DNA of 19,029 nucleotides from G020348385 sp964580235 (GCA_964580235.1 CAZOJY010000069.1:1-19029), one strand, 5' to 3'. Counted from the first letter of the stretch, positions 6,901 through 14,231 are shown. Notes: a model not told the origin generated them from the letters alone. Program-made: numbers and translations.

Positions 6901-7077
6901 GAAAGCCTGATTGAGGAGAATAAATTTTCCTTTAAGGTCGACAATGAAAAATATCTCCGGAGCATTTTCAACAAGCGTCCGGTAATTTTCTTCTAAATCG
7001 CTCAGATCAGGCCTTGGTATATAATCCATAGAAGAGCTTGCTTCTGGGTCATATTGGAATTCTTCGTGGCTGGACAT
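3901..7077 (-). CDS. Soluble multi-PAS/GAF sensor diguanylate cyclase (GGDEF)
   Basis: The 1058-residue protein has no signal peptide or membrane helix, so it should be a cytosolic sensor. Domains in order: PAS at about 30-148, 155-270, 282-400 and 411-533; GAF at about 545-712; PAS at about 725-842; GGDEF at about 845-1040. Several PAS domains end in the usual linker (RDITERKK, SDITEKEN, EDITERKH). The GGDEF part has DELTGLYNRRYF at 851-862, the metal-site stretch DMDDFKAYND at 886-895, and GGDEF at 944-948. It should make cyclic di-GMP from two GTP. The Arg of an RxxD inhibitory site is absent (AFND at 935-938), so product inhibition is not expected. Just before the signature there is an extra 14-residue copy of the hairpin (GSEEF at 930-934). 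No EAL domain is present. ATG 7077 has only a weak ribosome site. Confidence 0.93.
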   Translation of the reverse strand: MSSHEEFQYDPEASSSMDYIPRPDLSDLEENYRTLVENAPEIFFIVDLKGKFILLNQAFQRITGHPTSSFLEKELQSLVAPEYQEKVYKILNDAAQGIMNPYFEVDIVSFNGNRIPLEVHIKTVRDRKKRIAAIRGVARDITERKKIEIALKASEETFTELTKRTKDGVVIVQDGICRSANKSTSQILGYPIEAFKGKRFFEWFPSKGKEILAQRHKQRLAGEEVPALLKTKILRKDGNIKDIEFSSAVVPFDGRPAEMGIIQDVSELMCLEEALKKAEETYQILVDNINEIIFMMDPGGKFTFISSTVTQQFGYAPEEIIGKSFSDFIQPDDLSTYESKLKDILKGDNEPLELRVLDKEGDERHIRITSHVLMENNEPACILGISSDITEKENAINELNQSYLAVENTKTQLKAIIDNAPNVAIQGYNDKGEVIFWNRYSEKLLGLREEEIKGKPFKGVLASGAEDAKFLELIQEVLRTHKPSPLYEWTVKKNSDEKKHILASIFPIVQPGLEPVAVAMDMDVTDQKKAEEKILEVSSQIERFSKISAAILSIEDEKKLFEYITKAVTEISDFGRVLISYFTEESPFRKIIAHQGVKKSDLDRVKKVEMPKVKYLSYFEKGIKIGNQSCYIPAHKRGILDQKALISSEKTYPEKENKWLKDDNLLVAMKDAKGEIIGMISVDDSKSGKIPTEETVRPLEIFANLISEIIQKILLTKKIKHSEEKYRELVSNIKIGIFRGTPKGEILEANPAVLEMFEYKETEKFIKLITADLYQNPNDHGFFMKEIEEKGLVQNKDILMKKKDGKTFWASVTATAIRNDVGKVSHYDAVLEDITERKHLQEEVKRLLVTDELTGLYNRRYFNEKIPMVLKATETFRSSLALIMVDMDDFKAYNDKYHHLEGDEVLKEIARVCYQNIRNYKDNEWISKFGSEEFAFNDWAARFGGDEFIIVLPGQSAEDASTVAERIRKVFEKTSFMPKEKTIHKTVSMGIASCYYADGNSKKGRKKRIFPSDYEKAATELTNLADKALFEAKNSGKNKTVISKISIELARTEEKSKK
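4228..4311 (-). repeat. Tandem 14-codon duplication of the GGDEF active-site hairpin
   Basis: Residues 923-936 (NEWISKFGSEEFAF; bases 4270-4311) and 937-950 (NDWAARFGGDEFII; bases 4228-4269) align without gaps as N-[ED]-W-x-x-[KR]-F-G-[SG]-[ED]-E-F. The second copy carries the true GGDEF; the first has GSEEF. The DNA of the copies has diverged at many positions, so the duplication is not recent. Confidence 0.75.
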
Positions 7078-7120
7078 GTTTTTCTATCTCTGTCAAAAAA
7101 ATAAAGTCTTAACGCCTGAT

Positions 7121-7149
7121 AGAATAAGAGAAAGGTGGAATTTAGTAAA
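7121..7149 (-). promoter_or_regulatory. Possible promoter for PAS-GGDEF gene
   Basis: TTTACT (7144-7149), a 17-base spacer and TATTCT (7121-7126) lie upstream of ATG 7077 on the minus strand, each hexamer matching 4 of 6. The 171-base space to the GyrI-like gene (7078-7248) holds nothing else that I recognise. Confidence 0.3.
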
Positions 7150-7248
7150 TCGCCTAAGGAGATGAAATCAGGGAGGATTTTGTCAGGAGGTTTTTCACCG
7201 TTGGCGATGAGAATACTCACCACATGCAGCTAACCCTGTTATAGATTG

Positions 7249-7821
7249 TTATTTCTTGCAAGGAATCCAAATTTCCCCCTTTTGTCTAGTAGGAGGGGCT
7301 TCAGGAGTCCCCGCTTCCAGGAATGTCACTAGGACCGGGCCTGCCTTGTCATAGCCTTTACTTTCCATCCACTGGAATATATCAGTTATAACTTCCCCCA
7401 TTTCCTGATAGGAACCTGAGTGCATGGCCGAAGCCACAAGGGGATGCTTCCAGACTTTTCTTTCCAGTTTTGTTTTTATTTCCTCACGAGCTTGGATGAA
7501 TGTCTGCTCTGCGATCGGAAATCCGATTTCCCATTCTAGGTCCATCTCCGCAGGATCGTTTGGGCCAGGCACTGTATGAAAAATGCCAATCATCGGCCCC
7601 TGGGGGTGGACGTTCAGACTTTTTATGGTTGTGATGAGATCTGTAATTACATCCTCTATCTCTGAGAAAGGACCCTTGTGCCGCAAACTGACGTAAACAA
7701 AAGGCTCAATTTCTTTTAATTCCACATCTGTCTTTGCAGAACTTTTGCCCAGGCCAATTAAATCCTGAGTTGCAGAAAATACTAAAAAAAGAACTGTGAT
7801 GAAAAGGACAGCTTTTTTCAC
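7249..7821 (-). CDS. Exported GyrI-like effector-binding-domain protein
   Basis: The 190-residue protein starts at GTG 7821. The frame is open to an ATG at 7854, but that one has no good ribosome site, whereas AGAAGGAGG (7828-7836) sits 6 bases before the GTG. The GTG start also gives a cleaner signal peptide: KKAVLFITVLFLVFS followed by a short polar region. The mature part follows the GyrI/AraC effector-binding fold (SRPBCC-independent, two-fold beta-alpha-beta): FVYVSLRHKGPFSEI, then GPMIGIFH, then in the second half HSGSYQEMGEVITDIFQW, ESKGYDKAGPVLVTFLE and a final EIWIPCKK. Cytosolic members bind small hydrophobic ligands or DNA gyrase; here the domain stands alone and outside the membrane, so a ligand-binding or scavenging role is inferred. 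Confidence 0.75.
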   Translation of the reverse strand: MKKAVLFITVLFLVFSATQDLIGLGKSSAKTDVELKEIEPFVYVSLRHKGPFSEIEDVITDLITTIKSLNVHPQGPMIGIFHTVPGPNDPAEMDLEWEIGFPIAEQTFIQAREEIKTKLERKVWKHPLVASAMHSGSYQEMGEVITDIFQWMESKGYDKAGPVLVTFLEAGTPEAPPTRQKGEIWIPCKK

Positions 7822-7827
7822 TCCGGG

Positions 7828-7836
7828 CCTCCTTCT
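7828..7836 (-). promoter_or_regulatory. Shine-Dalgarno that sets a GTG start
   Basis: AGAAGGAGG on the minus strand is spaced 6 bases from GTG 7819-7821. It outweighs the in-frame ATG 33 bases further upstream, which lacks a comparable site. Confidence 0.7.
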
Positions 7837-7876
7837 ATTGCTCAATCTTCTCATCCCTATTTAGTCGTACGGGAAA

Positions 7877-7905
7877 ATAATAATCCAGGTTAATTTGCAG
7901 GTCAA
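7877..7905 (-). promoter_or_regulatory. Promoter for the GyrI-like gene
   Basis: On the minus strand TTGACC (7900-7905), a 17-base spacer and TATTAT (7877-7882), each matching 5 of 6. Transcription from about 7870 gives a leader of roughly 49 bases to the GTG start. Confidence 0.6.
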
Positions 7906-7916
7906 TTAAAATCTTG

Positions 7917-7945
7917 TTGCAATTTAACATTTTCAAGGACACAAT
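7917..7945 (+). promoter_or_regulatory. Possible promoter for NimA-like gene
   Basis: TTGCAA (7917-7922), 17 bases, CACAAT (7940-7945); each matches about 4 of 6. It would leave a leader of some 18 bases containing AAGGA before ATG 7970. It lies back to back with the stronger promoter of the GyrI-like gene. Confidence 0.3.
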
Positions 7946-7969
7946 ATTTAGCTCGGACATATAAGGACG

Positions 7970-8500
7970 ATGAATAGTATAAGACGCAAAGAAAAAGCAA
8001 TCAAAGATAAACGTGAAATTATTAATATTCTCAAAAACACCAAATATATCACTATTGCGATGTGCAGAAACAATGATCCTTATCTAGTCACGTTGAGTCA
8101 TGGATACGATAGAAAAGGAAATTGTATCTATTTCCACTGTGCGAAGAAGGGGAAAAAGATCGATATTTTAAAGGAACACAATAAAGTCTGGGGGCAGGCT
8201 TTGATCGATAGGGGATATGTCCAGGGAGCATGTGACCATCTGTATGCAACGGCTCAGTTTATGGGCAGGGTCACGTTTGTTGAAAACATTGAGAGAAAAA
8301 GACATGCTCTTGAAGTCATGATGAAAGATCTCGAGGATGATCCTAAAAAATTGATGGATACACAACTGACTGATAAATCCATTAAGGATGTTCAGATCGG
8401 CAGAATAGACATTGAATACATGAGCGGCAAAAAATCCGAACAAGTCATCATTGTTAATTGTTCGGATAAAGATAATACCACCACCCGGGCTGATTCTTGA
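7970..8500 (+). CDS. NimA-like flavin-binding split-barrel protein
   Basis: The 176-residue cytosolic protein belongs to the pyridoxamine 5'-phosphate oxidase-like FMN-binding split barrel, closest to the NimA/flavin-nucleotide-binding group. Visible marks are DPYLVTLSHGYDRKGNCIYF (36-55), HCAKKGKKIDILKEHNKV (56-73) typical of the Nim FMN loop, and a second strand pair around YATAQFMGRVTFVEN (92-106) with the usual charged helix after it. Members bind FMN or haem; some reduce nitroimidazoles, most have unknown substrates. The ribosome site AAGGA is only two bases from the ATG, unusually close. The 3' end overlaps the convergent S9 peptidase gene by 47 bases, so the last 15 residues are encoded opposite the peptidase C-terminus. 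Confidence 0.8.
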   Translation: MNSIRRKEKAIKDKREIINILKNTKYITIAMCRNNDPYLVTLSHGYDRKGNCIYFHCAKKGKKIDILKEHNKVWGQALIDRGYVQGACDHLYATAQFMGRVTFVENIERKRHALEVMMKDLEDDPKKLMDTQLTDKSIKDVQIGRIDIEYMSGKKSEQVIIVNCSDKDNTTTRADS

Positions 8501-11084
8501 GCCATCTGTCGAACCATGCCATAATGGTTCTTGTCCAAATTTTCCTTTTAGTATAGGTCATGATGTGGTGGCCTTGGTCGAGGATTTGGATATATTCGAC
8601 CTCTCTCCCTAAAATCTTCAGTGCTGTGAACAGCTGTGTGCTTTCGCCTGGCGGAACATTGGTGTCTTTCGAACCATGAAGGAGGAGCATGGGCGTTGTG
8701 ATTTTATCGGCGTTGAACAATGCGCTCTGATTGATGAATATATCTTTGCGATTCCATGGATAACTGTTGGCTGCCGCATAAGCAGAGTATTCATATCCGT
8801 AGTAACCCTCGCCCCAATAACTGGAAATGGAACTGATCCCCGCATGAGTCACAGCGGCAGAAAAGAGGTTGGTTCGGGTCTGGATGATCATGGTGATAAA
8901 TCCGCCGTATGAAGCCCCGATACATCCTATTCTCGTTGGATCGATGAATGAATGTTCGGATAAAAATTTATTGACTCCATCGATAATTTCATCTGCGACG
9001 ATGAAGCCCCAATCATTGACATGAAGGGCAGAAAATTCCTGTCCGTACCCAATGGCACCGCTGGGTTGGATCACATAGACAATGTACCCTTGTGCAGCCC
9101 AGAGATTCTTTGGATAACGCCCTCCAAACTCTCTGGAAACTGGTGTGGTCCCGCCATAGTAGTTCACAATACAGGGGTACTTTTTTTTGGGATCGAAATC
9201 AGGAGGATAGTAGATTCTTCCATCAATCAAATGGCTCTTCTGATTCTTAAACGTCCAACGCTCAACCTTCCCGAATGTGACGTTTGAAAATTCTTCTTCT
9301 GCTGGATCATGCAGCAAATGAGATTTTTTATTTTTTAGATTTAGAATATAGGCCTTGGGCGGATTTGAAACACTCGATCCAATGAATGCTGCCATCTGTT
9401 TATCTTTAGACAGAGCGAACTGCTCGATGGTTTCAACACCACAGGGGAGAAAGAGATATTTTTTCTTTTCAATATCATATCTATACAGGCGGCGGTAGGA
9501 ATGATCTGTCGTGAGAAAATAGATGGCATCTTCTGCATGGTTCCAGAAGGCGTCTTGGATCGAAGGATCGAATTCTTTTGAGATTGGCTCCGCTTGTTTT
9601 TTCTCAGGATCAAAAAGATAAGCCTGGATATCGAATTCATTGGGAATTAAATCTTCGGAAATGTTTTTTCCCGCCTCATCAAATGTGGAAGGACCTCCCA
9701 GAATAAGGATCTTGCTGCCATCCGGGCTCCACTGAGCTTGATTGAACCATCTCCCTTCCCAAAGCAGCTGATTTTTAAGAGTCCCCAAATCGAGATAATA
9801 GAGTTCGGTTTTTACAAAAGGTCTTTGTGTATAATCAATCAGTGCACGGGTGTAGAGTATCTTTTTTCCATTCGGACTGATGCTGTTGAGTGAGGTCGAG
9901 AATTTGCCTGCTGTGAGTCTCTGACGAACGCCATCTTGTATACTGATCTTGTATAGATGAGAAATATTCCGCGCCCAGGGTTTTCTGTCATCAAGATTTC
10001 TCAAGCGTTTTACCCCGGGTCTATCTTTTTCCCCTTTCTCGGAGATGGAATATACGATACAACTTCCGTCAGAAATCCAGGTATGGCTCCCCAAATCTTT
10101 GATATTTCTGAGCAGAGGTGTGGAAGTTCCCTTTTCTAAGTCGACAATCCAGAGAGTTCCTCCAGAATTATTCTGGGTTGTATATGAAAATTTTTTCCCT
10201 GCAGGGGCCCAATTGACCGTGGAAAGAGATGTCCCTCCTCGATAGGTCTGAAGCAGCCTGTTCTCTGAGATGTCATACATCTCTACCCAGGTTTCAGAAT
10301 CGTCACTTGGAGGGAGGGTTTTGCGAATGGAAACGGCAGCCAAATCACCATCAGGAGAGATCGAGATGCCTGTGACAGCCGGCGCATCCAGAAGATGGGA
10401 TAGCGTCATGTGTTGATCAGAAGAAAGAGTAAGAGTCGGGGAAGGGGATAAATACTTTTCATCAATCCTAACTGTTCCTTTTACTGTCCAGCCGGCGTTG
10501 GAACTGGGATCATAAACCGATTTCAGGATAAGGGTGTGTTTTCCGGTCTCCAAACTCAGATCAACCGAAACTTTTTTTTCGTTGGCTGCGCTTTCGTTCT
10601 CATGGTTCTTTTTGTTTTTCGATTGTTTGGCACAGATTCGTCCGTCTACACACAGTTGGAATACTTGAGGACTTTGAATGGTGACCCGTGCTCTTGTCCA
10701 TTGTTTCACTTCCAAATAAGTCCCGAAATAGGCAATCGTAGGATGAACTTCATCACCGAGAAGCGAAATGCCGTTTTTTCCAGATTGAATTTTTCTCCAC
10801 CGGGAAAGAGTTCCATCATGCCACCGGAGAGCATTTCCGGCTTTCGGCTTGAGTTTGGATTTATCGACTTGATGGAAATTGATAAGGTTTTCGATAAGCT
10901 GTTCTTTTTTATATTCTTCTAGAAGAGCAGGTAGGGGATTGAGGAATGGTCCGAGAAGCAGCCAATCGGTAATGACAAATTCTTTTATTTTTTGATTTTC
11001 CTGAAACGCGGCCGGATTTGTGGGAAGGATCAGGAACAGCAAAAGGAAGATTGCAAAAATGACAGACCCGAAAGTTTTTCTCAT
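8454..11084 (-). CDS. Exported S9-family serine peptidase with N-terminal beta-sandwich
   Basis: The 876-residue protein begins with a signal peptide (FGSVIFAIFLLLFLILPTNP, 5-24). About 35-215 is an extra beta-rich domain with the motif ITDWLLLGPF and a charged Asn/Lys loop near 153-171, resembling a PA14- or carbohydrate-binding-like sandwich. About 230-630 is a TolB/WD40-like propeller (repeated SPDG and WSPDG turns), and 640-870 the alpha/beta hydrolase. The catalytic triad is Ser725 in GASYGG, Asp807 in HGSKDTNVPP and His839 in DQGHH. Prolyl-oligopeptidase-type enzymes hydrolyse short peptides that enter through the propeller. ATG 11084 has no clear Shine-Dalgarno and lies 14 bases after the stop of the upstream S9 gene, which suggests translational coupling in a two-gene operon. 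Dipeptidyl- or acylaminoacyl-peptidase specificity cannot be told apart here. Confidence 0.92.
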   Translation of the reverse strand: MRKTFGSVIFAIFLLLFLILPTNPAAFQENQKIKEFVITDWLLLGPFLNPLPALLEEYKKEQLIENLINFHQVDKSKLKPKAGNALRWHDGTLSRWRKIQSGKNGISLLGDEVHPTIAYFGTYLEVKQWTRARVTIQSPQVFQLCVDGRICAKQSKNKKNHENESAANEKKVSVDLSLETGKHTLILKSVYDPSSNAGWTVKGTVRIDEKYLSPSPTLTLSSDQHMTLSHLLDAPAVTGISISPDGDLAAVSIRKTLPPSDDSETWVEMYDISENRLLQTYRGGTSLSTVNWAPAGKKFSYTTQNNSGGTLWIVDLEKGTSTPLLRNIKDLGSHTWISDGSCIVYSISEKGEKDRPGVKRLRNLDDRKPWARNISHLYKISIQDGVRQRLTAGKFSTSLNSISPNGKKILYTRALIDYTQRPFVKTELYYLDLGTLKNQLLWEGRWFNQAQWSPDGSKILILGGPSTFDEAGKNISEDLIPNEFDIQAYLFDPEKKQAEPISKEFDPSIQDAFWNHAEDAIYFLTTDHSYRRLYRYDIEKKKYLFLPCGVETIEQFALSKDKQMAAFIGSSVSNPPKAYILNLKNKKSHLLHDPAEEEFSNVTFGKVERWTFKNQKSHLIDGRIYYPPDFDPKKKYPCIVNYYGGTTPVSREFGGRYPKNLWAAQGYIVYVIQPSGAIGYGQEFSALHVNDWGFIVADEIIDGVNKFLSEHSFIDPTRIGCIGASYGGFITMIIQTRTNLFSAAVTHAGISSISSYWGEGYYGYEYSAYAAANSYPWNRKDIFINQSALFNADKITTPMLLLHGSKDTNVPPGESTQLFTALKILGREVEYIQILDQGHHIMTYTKRKIWTRTIMAWFDRWLKNQPGWWYYLYPNN

Positions 11085-11098
11085 TGTTTATTCTGTAT

Positions 11099-13492
11099 TT
11101 ATTTTTTATTTTTGACGTATTTATCAAACCATTCAAACATCTCTGCAAGCACGTGGAGGACGGACTCTCGTGCTCTATAGCTGTGGCTTTCATTGGGAAG
11201 CATAACCAGGCGTGCGGTAGCTCCAAAACCCTTTAAGGCATGAAAAAGCCTTCGGGATTGGATCGGAAAAGTTCCGGAGTTGTTGTCTGCTTCACCGTGA
11301 ATGAGCAGGATGGGTTCATTGATCTTGTCGGCGTGCATGAACGGAGAGACCTTGAAATAAATTTCTGGTGCCTGCCAGAGTGTCCTCCGTTCGCTCTGAA
11401 AGCCAAACGGTGTTAATGTTCTGTTGTAAGCGCCACTGCGGGCGATTCCGGCTGCTAAGAGATCGCAGTGTGCCAGCAGGTTGGCCGTCATGAAAGCACC
11501 GTAGCTGTGACCGCCCACACCGACGCGCTTGGGATCGATCACCCCCATGGAATCCAGTTTATCGATGGCAGCTTTGAGGCTGGAGACGATCTGTTCGACA
11601 AAAGTATCGTTCATGGTTTTGGGATCACCGATAACAGGCATTTGGGCTCCGTCAAGGAGTACATACCCTTGGGTCAAGAAGAAAAGCTGAGATATTCCCC
11701 TGAAAAAAGTGAATCGGTTTGCTGAACCTCTGATCTGCCCGGCTACCCTCCGGTCCTGGTATTCGCGGGGATAAGCCCAGATGACACAAGGCAATCTCTC
11801 TCCTTCTTTGTAGTCTGGAGGCAGGTAAAGAGTTCCGGAAAGCTCCACGCCATCTTCCCTCGTGTACTTGATGAGCTGTTTTTTCAATCCGGTTAACTGA
11901 GGAGCGGGATCTTTGAAGCTGGTCAGAGCCTGTTTTTTTTTGTTCTTCAGGTTATAGAGATAATAATTGGGAGGTTCAGCCTTGGATTCATAACGGGTGA
12001 TGATTTGATTCCTGGATTTTCCGACAAAGTCCACAAAGGACTCATAGCTTCCCTCGCTGCAATGGAACAGCCTTTTCTTTTCCAGCGTCTGGATGTTCAT
12101 CGTGTCGAGGAAGGGCATGTCTCCTTTAGGAGACGCACCGCTTCCGGAGAGATAAATCCAGTTTTTTTCCTGGATGATGACACGTTCTCCGTAGGGTGTG
12201 GTTATGGATATAGGACGCCCTGGGTCGTTATAACGATCTTGAGAACTTATATCGATGATTTTTTTTGGAGCCTGGCTCGGGTCGTCGACATTCACAAGTG
12301 AAGTGGTCCTCCATCTTCTTTTCCATTCTCGTTCCGAGAGCAAAGCCAAGCCTTCTTGCTGCAGCCAGGAGATACCGGCATAGCGTTCCTTGGTTTTCAT
12401 CAATTCTATGGACTCGCCCGTGAACGGAGCCGACAGAGTCATCAACTTGTCCCTGTATGAGGCCTCTTTTTCAGGATTCCCATCGTCCAGGGCCTCGACC
12501 CATACGAGAGTGGCTGGTTTAAGCGGTCTCCATTCTAATGACCTCGGTCCTGTGGGAACCCCTCCGATAGGAACTTCGTCTTCTAATGGAAGGTCAGCGA
12601 AGAAATGGACAAGGTTGCCGTCTCTGTCCCATATTTCATCACTGTGTGGGAAGGAGTAGTAGGGAACGCTGAAGGAGTAGGGCTCTTTGACTCTGTAGAC
12701 CAGAAGCAGTTTTCCGTCTGGTGATGGGTCGGCATAGAGATAATCTCCGGGCCCTCCAATTTTTCGGCTCTTTCCAGATGTTATGTCTATTTCGTAAATC
12801 TGAGAAGTGGCATAATATTTAAACAATTTTGCGTCATAAGGAGTCTGAAGGAGGTCCTGATAGGTCCTGACTGTCGCGAAACGTCCTGCTGTTTCTTGGA
12901 TGTTGGGACCGATGGGCACTTCGGGTTTTTTCGGGGGGGAACCACGGTCTTCAAGTATAGTGTAAATCAGGATTTTATTATCCGGGAGCCAGGAGAATCC
13001 GGAATTCACGGTAGAATTGAGGATGGGTCCGGTGAGTGCCTTTGCCTTTCCTGTTGTGACGTCAGCAATCCAGAGTTCGAATCCCGTGTCTTTTAAAAGG
13101 GAAAAGGCCAGCCATTTTCCATCCAGGGACCACCGAGTGGAACCGAGTTTTGCCCTTTCTGGGAGGGCGATGCGTATTTCTTTACCGTCCTTTATGGATT
13201 TGACGGTCAATCCGGTGATGAAAGATGTCTGCTGTCGGCTGTTGTATCTAGGGGTGATCCGCGTTCCGGCAAGCCTGAGCAGAGGCTGGGACATGTAGGC
13301 GATCGAAGGCATGGACTCGGACTTGGAAAGAAGCATAAGATCTCCTGTTGGATTCATACTCGCTCGAGGCAATGGGGGCGCGTCGACGATGTCGATTACA
13401 TCTTTTGGTGGGAGCTTGTAGGGTTCCTGAGAAAAGGCAAAGCATGCAAGTAATGCTAAAATAAAAAAGACAGATAGAATTTTTTTACTCAT
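11099..13492 (-). CDS. Exported S9D-type (glutamyl endopeptidase-like) serine peptidase
   Basis: The 797-residue protein starts at ATG 13492 behind AGGAGGGAG. Residues 1-21 form a signal peptide (KKILSVFFILALLACFAFSQ); LLAC at 14-17 is near a lipobox, so a lipoprotein is possible. A beta-propeller spans roughly 30-530, followed by the hydrolase. The catalytic region VGGHSYGAFMTANLLAH, then ARSGAYNRTLTPFGFQ, is close to chloroplast-type glutamyl endopeptidases (S9D). The triad is Ser663, Asp736 in HGEADNN and His770 in NESHSY. Plant and bacterial relatives cleave after Glu in peptides of moderate size; that preference is family knowledge, not shown here. It is the first gene of an operon with the second S9 peptidase, so both enzymes would be exported together to degrade peptides outside the cytosol. 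Confidence 0.93.
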   Translation of the reverse strand: MSKKILSVFFILALLACFAFSQEPYKLPPKDVIDIVDAPPLPRASMNPTGDLMLLSKSESMPSIAYMSQPLLRLAGTRITPRYNSRQQTSFITGLTVKSIKDGKEIRIALPERAKLGSTRWSLDGKWLAFSLLKDTGFELWIADVTTGKAKALTGPILNSTVNSGFSWLPDNKILIYTILEDRGSPPKKPEVPIGPNIQETAGRFATVRTYQDLLQTPYDAKLFKYYATSQIYEIDITSGKSRKIGGPGDYLYADPSPDGKLLLVYRVKEPYSFSVPYYSFPHSDEIWDRDGNLVHFFADLPLEDEVPIGGVPTGPRSLEWRPLKPATLVWVEALDDGNPEKEASYRDKLMTLSAPFTGESIELMKTKERYAGISWLQQEGLALLSEREWKRRWRTTSLVNVDDPSQAPKKIIDISSQDRYNDPGRPISITTPYGERVIIQEKNWIYLSGSGASPKGDMPFLDTMNIQTLEKKRLFHCSEGSYESFVDFVGKSRNQIITRYESKAEPPNYYLYNLKNKKKQALTSFKDPAPQLTGLKKQLIKYTREDGVELSGTLYLPPDYKEGERLPCVIWAYPREYQDRRVAGQIRGSANRFTFFRGISQLFFLTQGYVLLDGAQMPVIGDPKTMNDTFVEQIVSSLKAAIDKLDSMGVIDPKRVGVGGHSYGAFMTANLLAHCDLLAAGIARSGAYNRTLTPFGFQSERRTLWQAPEIYFKVSPFMHADKINEPILLIHGEADNNSGTFPIQSRRLFHALKGFGATARLVMLPNESHSYRARESVLHVLAEMFEWFDKYVKNKK

Positions 13493-13549
13493 GTTTTCTC
13501 CCTCCTGAAAGCACAGCTTTTTTCCAAATTGATGTAAAGAAACTAAAAG

Positions 13550-13583
13550 ATTATATTAGCCGATTGAGCTCCCAATTGCAATT
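13550..13583 (-). promoter_or_regulatory. Promoter region of the S9 peptidase operon
   Basis: A perfect TATAAT (13550-13555) lies about 58 bases before ATG 13492 on the minus strand. No good -35 stands at 16-18 bases; instead a perfect 10-bp palindrome AATTGCAATT (13574-13583) occupies that region. This arrangement would suit an activator-dependent or repressible promoter, but the regulator is unknown. Confidence 0.45.
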
Positions 13584-13669
13584 TCCCGGAATGCGCGTGA
13601 CATCCATCTATCGGTCTTTTACATATGTGCTGATTCTTGTTATTGGTTGCCGGATATGGCCGAGCTGTT

Positions 13670-13918
13670 TCAATAAGCTTCTTTTCTGTGTTTAATCCGG
13701 TAAATGAAGACTTCTTTCTTTTTGTCGTCGATTCGGTAGATTATCCGATAGTTGCCTGATCGGATGCGATATCCTTCCTCTGCTGTCAGTTTGAGACAGC
13801 CAGGAGGCCGAGCATTTTTTTTCAAGGCGATAATTTTTTCTATGATGAGGCTAAATATTTTTCCTCTATGTTCATCCAGGTCTTTTTGGGCCTGGGGAAG
13901 AAGCAGTATTTTATACAC
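13670..13918 (-). CDS. RelE/ParE-superfamily toxin
   Basis: The 82-residue protein has the family layout: strand YKILLLPQAQKDLDE, two helices to about 35, then CLKLTAEEGYRIRSGNYRII (41-60) and YRIDDKKKEVFIYRIKHRKE (61-80) ending in Tyr82. The basic and aromatic residues expected at the RelE active face are kept (Arg51, Arg53, Arg58, Arg78, Tyr82), so an mRNA-cleaving RelE-type enzyme is more likely than a ParE gyrase poison, though that is inference. The start is GTG 13918, set in the overlap GTGTATAA with the antitoxin stop; the 8-base overlap indicates translational coupling. It is downstream of its antitoxin, the usual order for RelBE. Confidence 0.85.
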   Translation of the reverse strand: MYKILLLPQAQKDLDEHRGKIFSLIIEKIIALKKNARPPGCLKLTAEEGYRIRSGNYRIIYRIDDKKKEVFIYRIKHRKEAY

Positions 13919-14138
13919 GCCTTTTTTCTAGATATTTTTCGAGAGAAATAGCCTCTTTTTCCAAAGAGCGCAGAGTTTTCAGATCCAATAAATCTTCTTT
14001 CAGCTCTTCACGCTCGAGACGCTCTTCAAGGGCTTTTTCGACAAAAAAACCGTACTTAATACCCCGTTCTTTACAGAATTTCTTCACGCGGTTGGCGATT
14101 TTGTAGTTGACCTTAACGGCTAATGTTGTTTTAGACAT
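13911..14138 (-). CDS. Antitoxin of the RelE-type module
   Basis: The 75-residue protein lies directly upstream of, and overlaps, the RelE-like toxin gene. The N-terminus (SKTTLAVKVNYKIANRVKKF) is predicted as a strand plus helix typical of ribbon-helix-helix antitoxins. The remainder is a long charged helix (about 35-75, many Glu/Lys/Arg) that would wrap the toxin. A TTG at 14147 also keeps the frame open, but ATG 14138 is the more likely start; neither has a strong ribosome site. It would neutralise the toxin and repress its own operon. Identity rests on position and fold pattern; the sequence itself is not close to a family I can name. Confidence 0.75.
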   Translation of the reverse strand: MSKTTLAVKVNYKIANRVKKFCKERGIKYGFFVEKALEERLEREELKEDLLDLKTLRSLEKEAISLEKYLEKRRV

Positions 14139-14183
14139 TTCAATCAAAAACTAACACAAAACCCAAATAAAAGCAATCTAAAG

Positions 14184-14203
14184 TTATAAAAAGTTGATTA
14201 TAA
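14184..14203 (-). promoter_or_regulatory. Possible promoter/operator of the TA operon
   Basis: TTATAA occurs twice with an 8-base spacer (14184-14189 and 14198-14203). A perfect TATAAT lies on the minus strand at 14197-14202, about 59 bases before the antitoxin ATG. No -35 is visible. The spaced palindromes would suit autorepression, but the region is A/T-rich and chance is possible. Confidence 0.3.
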
Positions 14204-14231
14204 TTTGGTTTAGTTATATGTGATGGCCAGC

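Noticed and set aside
7002..7223. Minus-strand frame of 73 residues upstream of the PAS-GGDEF gene
   Set aside because: It overlaps the start of the GGDEF gene in another frame and shows no ribosome site or recognisable family.
7078..7248. A riboswitch (for example for c-di-GMP) before the GGDEF gene
   Set aside because: I could not find the conserved helices or a tetraloop pair of the known classes, and the predicted leader is too short.
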